A program made the translations under genes and the position numbers. From Pseudoxanthomonas sp. YR558 (GTDB lineage: Bacteria > Pseudomonadota > Gammaproteobacteria > Xanthomonadales > Xanthomonadaceae), in assembly GCF_900116385.1 (NCBI RefSeq), contig NZ_FPCI01000001.1, forward strand, positions 2,019,501 through 2,083,500: DNA of 64,000 nt, written 5' to 3'. Shown piece by piece: positions 57,502 to 64,000 of the stretch. The notes under the pieces were generated by a model, which was given only the letters and a program-made list of their open reading frames with translations, was not told where the DNA came from and ran no database searches. Every line of letters begins with the position of its first letter. Position 1 is the first letter of the stretch.

Positions 57502-58535
57502 ACCGTTTCAGTGACCTTGTTGAGGTGCGGCGGCACATCCGGGTTATGGCCGCGACGCAGCGCGAGCGCATTGATCGCCCGGTAGAAACTCTGGATCGTC
57601 AGCAACGGGGCGCACGCCGGGTGCGGCGCATCGACCAGTGGTAGGTCGCCCTGACGCGATGCGACCCACACCTGCGCACCGCGGCCGCGGAATTCCTGCG
57701 CCAACGCCAGCGTGCCGGCTTCGGTTTCGTCCGGCTGGGCGAAGCAGAGCACCGGGAAGCCCGGACCGACCAGCGCCATCGGCCCGTGCTTCACCTCCGC
57801 AGAACTGTAGGCCTCGGCGTGCAGGCCGCAGGTTTCCTTGAACTTCAGTGCAGCCTCCTGCGCAGCGGCGAGGCCCAAGCCGCGCCCGAGAACGAACAGG
57901 TTGTGTGCACCCGCCAGCCCATCGGTCAGTGGCGACCAGTCCGCCTGCCACGCGCGTCGCAGCGCGTCGGGCAAGGCATCGGCGGCGGCATGCAGCGGCG
58001 CCTCGTCCTTCCAGTACGCGGCCAGTTGCAGGATCGCCGCGAGCGAACCCAGGTAGCTCTTGGTCGCCGCCACGCTGCGCTCGGGACCGGCGCGCAACGG
58101 CAGCACGGTGTCGGCGAGTTGCGCCAGCGGCGAGTCTTCCACGTTCACCAGTGCGACCACGCGTGCGCCGGCCTCCTTGGCCGCGCTCGCATTGCGCAGC
58201 AGGTCCGGGCTCTTGCCCGACTGCGAGATCACGACGTACAGCGCATCGGCCAATCGCTGCTTCGCTTCGTAGACTGAGCCCACCGACGGCGATGCCGACG
58301 CGGTGACCACGCCGAGCTGCGTCTCGAACAGATACTTCGCATACGTCGCCGCATGATCCGAACTGCCGCGCGCGCACGTCACCACGAACGGTGGAGGATT
58401 ACGGCGCAGGTCGTCTGCCAGCGCTTTCACCGTCGAGGCATTGCGCGTGTACTGGTCGGCGACGATGTCGGCGGTCTGGGCCGCCTCCTGATGCATCAGC
58501 GTGTCGGAAGGCGCGGGCAGCGGGGTGTCGGTCAT
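57498..58535 (-). CDS. nagB-II: glucosamine-6-phosphate deaminase, SIS-domain type (NagB-II)
   Basis: Converts GlcN-6-P to fructose-6-P and ammonia. 345 residues, two SIS domains as in the isomerase half of GlmS: CARGSSDHAATYAKYLFE, VVISQSGKSPDLL, ERSVAATKSYLGS, LGRGLGLAAAQEAALKFKE, AEVKHGPMALV. No glutaminase domain, so it runs in the catabolic direction. Unrelated to E. coli NagB; typical of Xanthomonas and Shewanella. Four-base overlaps on both sides. Confidence 0.95.
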   Translation of the reverse strand: MTDTPLPAPSDTLMHQEAAQTADIVADQYTRNASTVKALADDLRRNPPPFVVTCARGSSDHAATYAKYLFETQLGVVTASASPSVGSVYEAKQRLADALYVVISQSGKSPDLLRNASAAKEAGARVVALVNVEDSPLAQLADTVLPLRAGPERSVAATKSYLGSLAAILQLAAYWKDEAPLHAAADALPDALRRAWQADWSPLTDGLAGAHNLFVLGRGLGLAAAQEAALKFKETCGLHAEAYSSAEVKHGPMALVGPGFPVLCFAQPDETEAGTLALAQEFRGRGAQVWVASRQGDLPLVDAPHPACAPLLTIQSFYRAINALALRRGHNPDVPPHLNKVTETV

Positions 58536-59614
58536 GGCGAGAGGGGTTCGGGTCGGTCCGCGCGCGGTCGGACCGGCGCAGTGGAACCGCGCACGACCAG
58601 TTGCGGCACGAAGCCCTGGTTGTGCACGGCGGTGGGATGGTCGTCGTAGGCGTCCTGGCGCAGGCCGGCGATCAGCAGGCGCGCAGCCTGCTTGGCGATG
58701 TCCTGCGTGGCCTGCTTGGCGGTGGTCAGCGGCGGCCACGACTGCTTGGAGAACGGGCTGTCCTCGAAACCGGCGATGGACAGGTCGTAGGGCACGTTCA
58801 TGCCGGCCGACTTCGCCGCCGCCAGCACGCCGGCCGCGATTTCATCGTTGGAACCGAAGATCGCGGTGGGCGGTTCGCGCAGCGCCAGCAAGCGGCGCGC
58901 GCCACGGAAACCGTCGTCGAAGGTGTAATCGCCCGGCACGACGAGATGCTTGTCGAGGGTGATGCCGTAGTCTTTCAACGCTTTCTCATAACCGGCATAG
59001 CGTTCGGTACTCGACCGGTGCGCCAGTCCGCCCCACAGGAAGCCGATGCGCTGGTGGCCGAGCTGGATCAGGTGTTCGGTGATCTCGTAGGCGGCGTCGC
59101 GGTCATCGACGTAGACGCATGGCAGGCCGTCTTCCGGATCTTCGGTCGCCGCGATGATGCGCACCAGCTTCACCCCGCGCGCGGCCAGCGCCGTCACCAG
59201 ATCGGCGCGTTCGGACATCGGCGCGGTCAGCACCAGCCCGGCCAGGCGCGAACGCTGGACGAATTCCACCAGTTCCTCCGCCAGCAACGGCGAGGTGGAA
59301 TCCACCGGATGGATCTGCAGGCCGAAGCCGGTCTCCTTGCAGGCGGCCAGCACGCCGTTCTGCACGCCGATGATGTGGTACGGGTTGGGATTGTCGTAGA
59401 CCAGCCCGATCACGAACGGCGTGCCGCTGCGCAGGTTGCGCGCGGACTGGTCCGGTTCGTAGTCCAGTTCGGCGATGGCGTGCAGCACGCGCGCACGGGT
59501 GCCCTGCAGCACCGATGGCTCGTTGTTGATGACCCGGGACACGGTCTTCAGCGAGACCTTCGCGCGTTCGGCGACGTCCTTGATGGTGGGTCGGCGCATG
59601 GGCGTTTCCGTCAT
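58532..59614 (-). CDS. nagR: LacI-family repressor of GlcNAc utilisation (NagR)
   Basis: A 360-residue LacI-type repressor: HTH TIKDVAERAKVSLKTVSRVINNE, hinge YEPDQSARNLRSG, and a sugar-binding core (FVIGLVYDNPNPYHI, AIFGSNDEIAAGVL, SIAGFEDSPFSK). The ATG at 59614 overlaps the nagP stop; a second ATG at 59599 is possible. Expected operators are the two palindromes at 60971-60986 and 61219-61234. Confidence 0.93.
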   Translation of the reverse strand: MTETPMRRPTIKDVAERAKVSLKTVSRVINNEPSVLQGTRARVLHAIAELDYEPDQSARNLRSGTPFVIGLVYDNPNPYHIIGVQNGVLAACKETGFGLQIHPVDSTSPLLAEELVEFVQRSRLAGLVLTAPMSERADLVTALAARGVKLVRIIAATEDPEDGLPCVYVDDRDAAYEITEHLIQLGHQRIGFLWGGLAHRSSTERYAGYEKALKDYGITLDKHLVVPGDYTFDDGFRGARRLLALREPPTAIFGSNDEIAAGVLAAAKSAGMNVPYDLSIAGFEDSPFSKQSWPPLTTAKQATQDIAKQAARLLIAGLRQDAYDDHPTAVHNQGFVPQLVVRGSTAPVRPRADRPEPLSP

Positions 59615-60927
59615 GGAGGCGAGTCCACCATGATGCCGCGTTCCGGCACGGCCGTCGCCGGCCGCGCCCGGCCCACCCGGTGCCCGGCCAGCGCGTAGTA
59701 GAGGATGTACAGGTAGCCCGGCACGGCGAGACCGGCGAACACGACCTGGAAGTCGTAGTGCTGCTTCAGCACCGCGAATAGCTGCGGCAGGATCGCTCCG
59801 CCGGCGATGCCCATGATCAGCAGGGCCGATCCGGTCTCGGTATGCCGGCCCAGGCCCTTGATCGCCAACGGGAAGATCGCCGGCCACATCATGGCGTTGG
59901 CGAAGCCCAGCGCAGCGACGAAGCCGACCGACACATAGCCGTGCGTCAGCAGCGCGCCGAGGGCGAACAGCACGCCCAGCGCGGCGGAGATGGCCAGGTA
60001 GCGTTCCTGCGACACGAAGCGCGGGATCACCGCCAATCCGACGAGGTAACCGGCCAGCATCGCGAACAACGTGTAGGTGGTGAACAGCTTGGTCTGGTCC
60101 AGCGGCAGGCCGAAGCCCCTTCCATAGGTGCCGATCGCGTCGCCCGCCAACACCTCCACCCCCACGTAGAGGAACAGGCACAGCACGCCCAGCCACAGGT
60201 GCGGGAAGTGCGACAGGCCACGTGCGCCATCGGCGACATCGGCCGCGGGCGCGGCATTGACCTCGGACGGCTTCACCTCCGGCAACGGCGAGAACAGGAT
60301 GCCGATCGCGACCACGACCAGGAGGCCGGCCATCACCAGATACGGCAGGTGGATCTTCGCCGCGAACGCGTCCAGCAGCGCCGCCTTGGCGACGGGATCG
60401 GCCGCCTCGACCTGCGCGGCCAGATCGCCCACGCCGTGCAATACCAGCGTGCCGATCACGATCGGTGCCAGCATGCCGGCGATCTTGTTGCAGATGCCCA
60501 TCAGCGCGATGCGTTGGGCGGCGCTTTCGATGGGGCCGAGGATGCTGACGTACGGGTTCACCGCCGTCTGCAGCAACGCCAGGCCGCCGCCGATCACGAA
60601 CAGGCCAGCCAACGCACCGGGATACCAACGCTGGGTGGAGAACTCGCCGAACATCGCCGCCCCCATCGCCATCACGAACAGGCTGGCGGCCAGGCCCTTC
60701 TTCATGCCGGTGCGCTTGAGCAACGCCGCGGCAGGCAACGCGAGGAAGAAGTACGACAGGTAGAACACCATCAGCACGAGGAAGGCATTCACCTCGTCCA
60801 GATCGAAAGCGAGCTGCACGAAGGTGATCAGCGGGCCGTTGATCCAGGTGAAGAACCCGATGATGAAGAACAGCACGCCGACGATGGCGAGCGAGCGGAG
60901 CGGGGTGGAGCCAGCGGCGGTACTCAT
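59611..60927 (-). CDS. nagP: N-acetylglucosamine transporter NagP (MFS)
   Basis: A 438-residue, 12-helix sugar:H+ symporter of the FucP/NagP group: FFIIGFFTWINGPLITF, LQTAVNPYVSILGP, GICNKIAGMLAPI, YVGVEVLAGDAIGTYG and FANAMMWPAIFPLAIKGLG. Imports GlcNAc through the inner membrane. First gene of the minus-strand nag operon; GAGGGGA lies before the ATG at 60927. Confidence 0.95.
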   Translation of the reverse strand: MSTAAGSTPLRSLAIVGVLFFIIGFFTWINGPLITFVQLAFDLDEVNAFLVLMVFYLSYFFLALPAAALLKRTGMKKGLAASLFVMAMGAAMFGEFSTQRWYPGALAGLFVIGGGLALLQTAVNPYVSILGPIESAAQRIALMGICNKIAGMLAPIVIGTLVLHGVGDLAAQVEAADPVAKAALLDAFAAKIHLPYLVMAGLLVVVAIGILFSPLPEVKPSEVNAAPAADVADGARGLSHFPHLWLGVLCLFLYVGVEVLAGDAIGTYGRGFGLPLDQTKLFTTYTLFAMLAGYLVGLAVIPRFVSQERYLAISAALGVLFALGALLTHGYVSVGFVAALGFANAMMWPAIFPLAIKGLGRHTETGSALLIMGIAGGAILPQLFAVLKQHYDFQVVFAGLAVPGYLYILYYALAGHRVGRARPATAVPERGIMVDSPP

Positions 60928-60970
60928 GCAATCCCCTCGATCTAGAAGGTCGCGCCTGCGCGCGACATCG

Positions 60971-60986
60971 GGAACAACGTTGTCAA
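60971..60986. promoter_or_regulatory. NagR-type operator near nagP
   Basis: GGAACAACGTTGTCAA shares the core ACAACGTTGT and right arm with the perfect site at 61219. It is 44 bases upstream of the nagP ATG. Confidence 0.7.
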
Positions 60987-61218
60987 AGTCATCAGACGAC
61001 CCACCGGAACAGTGAGATCTTGAACCGGCTTGGCACCCCTTCTGTGAGTGCACTGGTATCGTGCACCGCAACATCAAGTCCTGCGGGACTTCCTCGCTTT
61101 TCGCCTTTGTATTCAACCATTAACGACATCAGTGCGCGCAATTCAATACTGAATACGAGCATTGTTGTCGATTCCGCGCACTGCCTCGCCCGCCGGACGG
61201 CTATTTCATGACAGAGTC

Positions 61219-61234
61219 TTGACAACGTTGTCAA
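61219..61234. promoter_or_regulatory. NagR-type operator near the kinase gene
   Basis: TTGACAACGTTGTCAA is a perfect 16-base palindrome of the LacI type with a central CG. It includes TTGACA, which could serve as a -35, so binding would block RNA polymerase. Confidence 0.8.
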
Positions 61235-61299
61235 ACACTTTCCACACTCCGGCCATATCGGGATGACGGGGTCCCGGCCGCGAACATGTGGGGAGACGT

Positions 61300-62340
61300 G
61301 TGGTCGCCATTGCCAATCCATTGCCGACAGATGCCAGCCGCGGGGCGCACGACGCCTTCATCGCGGCGGACGTCGGTGGCACCCATGTCCGCATCGGCCT
61401 GGTGCGCGGCAGCGGCGACGCCGGGATGCCGGTCCATGTGCTGGAGTACCGCAAGTACGCCTGTGCCGACCATGCCGGCCTGGGCGACATCGTCGAGGAT
61501 TTCCTGCACCACCTGGGCCTCGACCACGGGCGCGTGACCCGTGGCGTGATCGCCAGCGCCGGCTATGCGCTGGAAGACGGCACCGTCATCACCAACAACC
61601 TGCCCTGGCGCTTGTCGCTGGCGGAACTGCGCACGCAGCTCGGCTTCGACGACGTCCGCCTGGTCAACGACTTTGAAGCCGTCGCGCATGCCGCCGCGCA
61701 GGTGGACGCCAGCCAGGTGCTGCAACTCACCGGCCCGGCGATCGCACCGACCCGCGGCCCCACGCTGATCCTCGGCCCGGGCACCGGTTTGGGCGCGGCG
61801 GTGTGGATCCCGGTCGGCGCACGCGCCGTGGTGCTGGCGACCGAAGCCGGCCAGGCCGCGCTCACCGCCGGCAACGCGCTCGAGATGGCGCTGCTGGCCG
61901 AGATGCTGAAGACCCGCACGCACGTGCCGGTCGAACAGGCGCTGTCCGGCCCCGGTTTGTTGAACCTGCATGCCGCGCTGTGCGCCGTCCGCGGCGCCGC
62001 GCCTTCGGCTTACACGCACCCGGGCCAGGTCACTGCCGCCGCGCTGTCGGGTGACGACCCGCTGGCGCGCGAAAGCCTCGATGTGTTCTGCGGCCTGCTC
62101 GGCAGCGTCGTCGGCGACATGGCTCTGCTGTACGGCGTGCAGGGCGGCGTGTACCTCGCCGGCGGGATCCTGCCGAAGATCCGCGAATTCCTGATCCAGA
62201 GCAGCTTCGTCGCGCGATTCCTCAACAAGGGATCGATGCGCGAGGCGCTCGAACGCATCCCCGTGAAGCTGGTGGAACACGGGCAGCTGGGGGTGGTGGG
62301 TGCCGCCAAGTGGTACCTGGAGCAACACCAGGACGATTGA
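61300..62340 (+). CDS. glucokinase-family sugar kinase of the GlcNAc regulon
   Basis: A 346-residue kinase of the bacterial Glk family: AADVGGTHVRIGLV (phosphate 1), LVNDFEAVAHA (catalytic Asp), ILGPGTGLGAAVW (phosphate 2), GVYLAGGILPKI. In Xanthomonas such NagK-type kinases phosphorylate GlcNAc to start the NagA/NagB route; glucose is the alternative substrate. I chose GTG at 61300 since GGGGAG lies five bases upstream; GTG at 61288 is also in frame. Confidence 0.88.
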   Translation: MVAIANPLPTDASRGAHDAFIAADVGGTHVRIGLVRGSGDAGMPVHVLEYRKYACADHAGLGDIVEDFLHHLGLDHGRVTRGVIASAGYALEDGTVITNNLPWRLSLAELRTQLGFDDVRLVNDFEAVAHAAAQVDASQVLQLTGPAIAPTRGPTLILGPGTGLGAAVWIPVGARAVVLATEAGQAALTAGNALEMALLAEMLKTRTHVPVEQALSGPGLLNLHAALCAVRGAAPSAYTHPGQVTAAALSGDDPLARESLDVFCGLLGSVVGDMALLYGVQGGVYLAGGILPKIREFLIQSSFVARFLNKGSMREALERIPVKLVEHGQLGVVGAAKWYLEQHQDD

Positions 62341-62454
62341 AATGGAAGCGCCGGGACAGGCGTGGCGTCGATTGCAGTAAAGGCTTCAAGCACGGCGGAG
62401 CAAGCGCGAGCAAGACCTGCCGAAACTCAAACAATGAATGATGGGAGAGACATC

Positions 62455-64000
62455 ATGAATTACCGCAGATCCATCCTTTCCGCCGCCATCGTGACCTGTC
62501 TGGGTGTGGTGGCGCAGGCGCAGGCGCAGGCGCAGGACGCTCAACCGACCGAAACACAGGCGACCGACCTCGATACCGTGGTGGTCACCGGCATCCGTGG
62601 CAGCATCGAGAAGGCGCTCGACGCCAAGCGCGACGCCGCCACGCACGTCGAAGTCGTCACCGCCGAAGACATCGGCAAGCTGCCGGCGAAGAACGTGGCC
62701 GACACCTTGCGCCAGCTGCCGGGCGTCAACATCGCCTCGTCCAGCGCGAGCGAAGGCGGCTTCGACGAAGCCGACCGCGTCAGCCTGCGCGGCACCAATC
62801 CGAGCCTCACGCAGACCCTGGTCAACGGCCACACCATCGGCACCGGCGACTGGTTCGTGCTCAGCCAGGTGGGCAACGTCGGCCGCAGCGTGAGCTATTC
62901 GCTGTATCCGTCCGAGATCGTCGACCGCGTCGTGGTGCACAAGACCTCCGAAGCGAAACTGGTCGAAGGCGGCACCGCCGGTTCGGTGAACATCATCACC
63001 CGCCGTCCGCTGCAGTTCGCCGAACCCCTGACGATCCAGGGCTCCATCGGCGCGGTGCACTCCGACCTGCCGGGCGACACCAAGCCGCAGCTCGATGCCC
63101 TGTTGAACTGGCGCAACGACGAAGGCACCGCCGGCATGTTGTTCCAGGTGTTCAACGAAGAACGCAGCCTGCGCCGTGATGGCCAGGAAGTGGTGGGCGG
63201 CTACGGCACCATCACCTCGACCAATCCCGAACTGAATGGCGTGCTGTACCCCAACCTTCTGGGTGCCGCCTTGTTCGAACAGGTGCGCAAGCGCCAGGGT
63301 GGCGTGGCCAATATCGAAGCCAAGGTCACCGACAACCTGACCTTGAACGTCAACGCGTTCTACTCGCGGTTGAAGGCGGACAACTACAACCGCAACTACA
63401 TGATGTGGGCCAGTCAGTTCGTCAATTCGCAGACGCCGACCAGCTACACCGTCGAGAACGGCGTGCTGACCAGCGCCACCTACGCGCCGGTCACGTCCGG
63501 TACGGTCACGCCCTACGGCGTGTACGACATGATCTCCCGCCCGGGCGCGGTCTCGACCTCGAAGTACATCGCGCTCGACGCCGAATGGAATGCCAGCGAT
63601 GCGCTGAAGTTCGTGTTCCAGCTCGGCTCCACCAAGGGCAACGGCAGCAGCCCCACCCAAGACGTGCTGGAAACCGGCGTCGCCGGCAACGCTGGCGCGA
63701 GCTGGAGCATGAATGGCGTGGGCAGCCCGATCGACTGGTCGCTGGGCGGTACCAACACGGCCGCCAACCACCTGCCGCAGAACGGCTGGATCTTCGGCGC
63801 GCAGGGCATCGATGTGCTCGACAAGGAAGATTGGGCGTCGGCGGACGGCCAGTTCTTCTTCCAGTCCGACGTGCTGTCCTCGCTGGACTTCGGCTACCGC
63901 TTCGCGACGCACGAGCGCAGCAACGACTTCTCGCTCGCCCAGGGCCCGAACTGGGCCAGCAACTGGACCGACATCAACGCCTATCCGGCGGCAGGTGGCG
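62455..64000 (+). CDS. TonB-dependent receptor of the GlcNAc/chitin regulon (cut by window end)
   Basis: The first 515 codons of a large outer-membrane receptor. Signal peptide MNYRRSILSAAIVTCLGVVA followed by AQAQAQAQD, TonB box DTVVVTGIRGS, plug with AEDIGKLPAKNVADTL, LRQLPGVNIA, and GGTAGSVNIITRRPL, then barrel strands. The IRGSIEKALDAKRDA start is typical of the carbohydrate-type receptors of Xanthomonadaceae. Position after the kinase and NagR sites suggests GlcNAc or chitooligosaccharides as ligand. GGGAGAG eight bases before the ATG. Confidence 0.94.
   Translation, partial: MNYRRSILSAAIVTCLGVVAQAQAQAQDAQPTETQATDLDTVVVTGIRGSIEKALDAKRDAATHVEVVTAEDIGKLPAKNVADTLRQLPGVNIASSSASEGGFDEADRVSLRGTNPSLTQTLVNGHTIGTGDWFVLSQVGNVGRSVSYSLYPSEIVDRVVVHKTSEAKLVEGGTAGSVNIITRRPLQFAEPLTIQGSIGAVHSDLPGDTKPQLDALLNWRNDEGTAGMLFQVFNEERSLRRDGQEVVGGYGTITSTNPELNGVLYPNLLGAALFEQVRKRQGGVANIEAKVTDNLTLNVNAFYSRLKADNYNRNYMMWASQFVNSQTPTSYTVENGVLTSATYAPVTSGTVTPYGVYDMISRPGAVSTSKYIALDAEWNASDALKFVFQLGSTKGNGSSPTQDVLETGVAGNAGASWSMNGVGSPIDWSLGGTNTAANHLPQNGWIFGAQGIDVLDKEDWASADGQFFFQSDVLSSLDFGYRFATHERSNDFSLAQGPNWASNWTDINAYPAAGG

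Larger units (their letters stand above)
60928..61299. promoter_or_regulatory. divergent control region of the nag regulon
   Basis: A 372-base gap without a credible gene and visibly richer in A+T than its surroundings. It holds a NagR-type half-degenerate palindrome near nagP and a perfect one near the kinase. A 63-codon plus-strand frame at 61020-61211 has no ribosome site or family and is not taken as a gene. Confidence 0.8.

Noticed and set aside
58532..60931. Single 799-codon protein covering NagR and more
   Set aside because: The upstream part is an out-of-frame shadow of nagP. NagR begins at 59614 where its ATG overlaps the nagP stop.
61020..61211. Possible 63-residue gene in the nag control region
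   Set aside because: No ribosome site and no recognisable family. It overlaps the zone between two operators. The low GC explains the open frame less well than chance plus regulation, but support is too thin.

Overview
The window is GC-rich, almost gap-free DNA with Xanthomonadaceae character (Pseudoxanthomonas, Stenotrophomonas or Xanthomonas relatives). The signs are TonB-dependent receptors paired with catabolic genes, a NagP/NagB-II/NagR N-acetylglucosamine cluster, two tandem DsbA proteins, a Grx4 fusion protein, CRP/Clp-type sites and short palindromic intergenic repeats. The genus cannot be fixed from sequence alone. No tRNA, rRNA, CRISPR array, prophage or insertion sequence was seen.

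Layout. 1-480: start of malic enzyme. 596-10759: an uptake and regulation locus. dctA, a TonB receptor and a secreted alpha/beta hydrolase form one minus-strand unit, divergent from a large hybrid sensor kinase and an AEC transporter, with a NarL-type regulator facing them. 10808-19750: a QEGLA-motif metalloprotease homologue, gltS, rsgA, an AlaA-like aminotransferase, an SGNH hydrolase, a polysaccharide deacetylase, a Grx4/IscA-like/rhodanese fusion, a DUF924 protein and a small secreted protein. 19828-27398: AMP nucleosidase, two tandem amidohydrolases, a diguanylate cyclase divergent from a DegV protein with two CRP/Clp-like sites between them, and a Dph6-like PP-loop protein.

27458-32591: formaldehyde detoxification (frmR-frmA-hypothetical-frmB) divergent from an arsenic operon (arsR-arsI-arsC-aqpS-arsN2). 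Recognisable operators lie between them. 32617-45798: a third amidohydrolase, gshA, a VIT-family transporter, yihA, cytochrome c4, two DsbA proteins, an EEP-family hydrolase, an EAL protein, a TauE-family permease, slt and cca. 45817-53940: a putative lysozyme-inhibitor lipoprotein, then a two-component system divergent from envelope (lipid A) modification genes: GT39, PAP2, EptA, GT2 and a LABN-domain protein.

53941-64000: a PQQ-type sugar dehydrogenase lipoprotein, then the GlcNAc regulon. nagP-nagR-nagB-nagA-nagX run on the minus strand with 4-base overlaps between the first four genes. A glucokinase-family kinase and a TonB receptor (cut by the window end) run on the plus strand. Two LacI-type palindromes lie in the divergent gap. 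The best candidates for something little described are the dctA/TonB receptor/hydrolase/hybrid-kinase locus, the cysteine-free IscA-like domain inside the Grx4 fusion, and the compact organoarsenical operon without an efflux pump.
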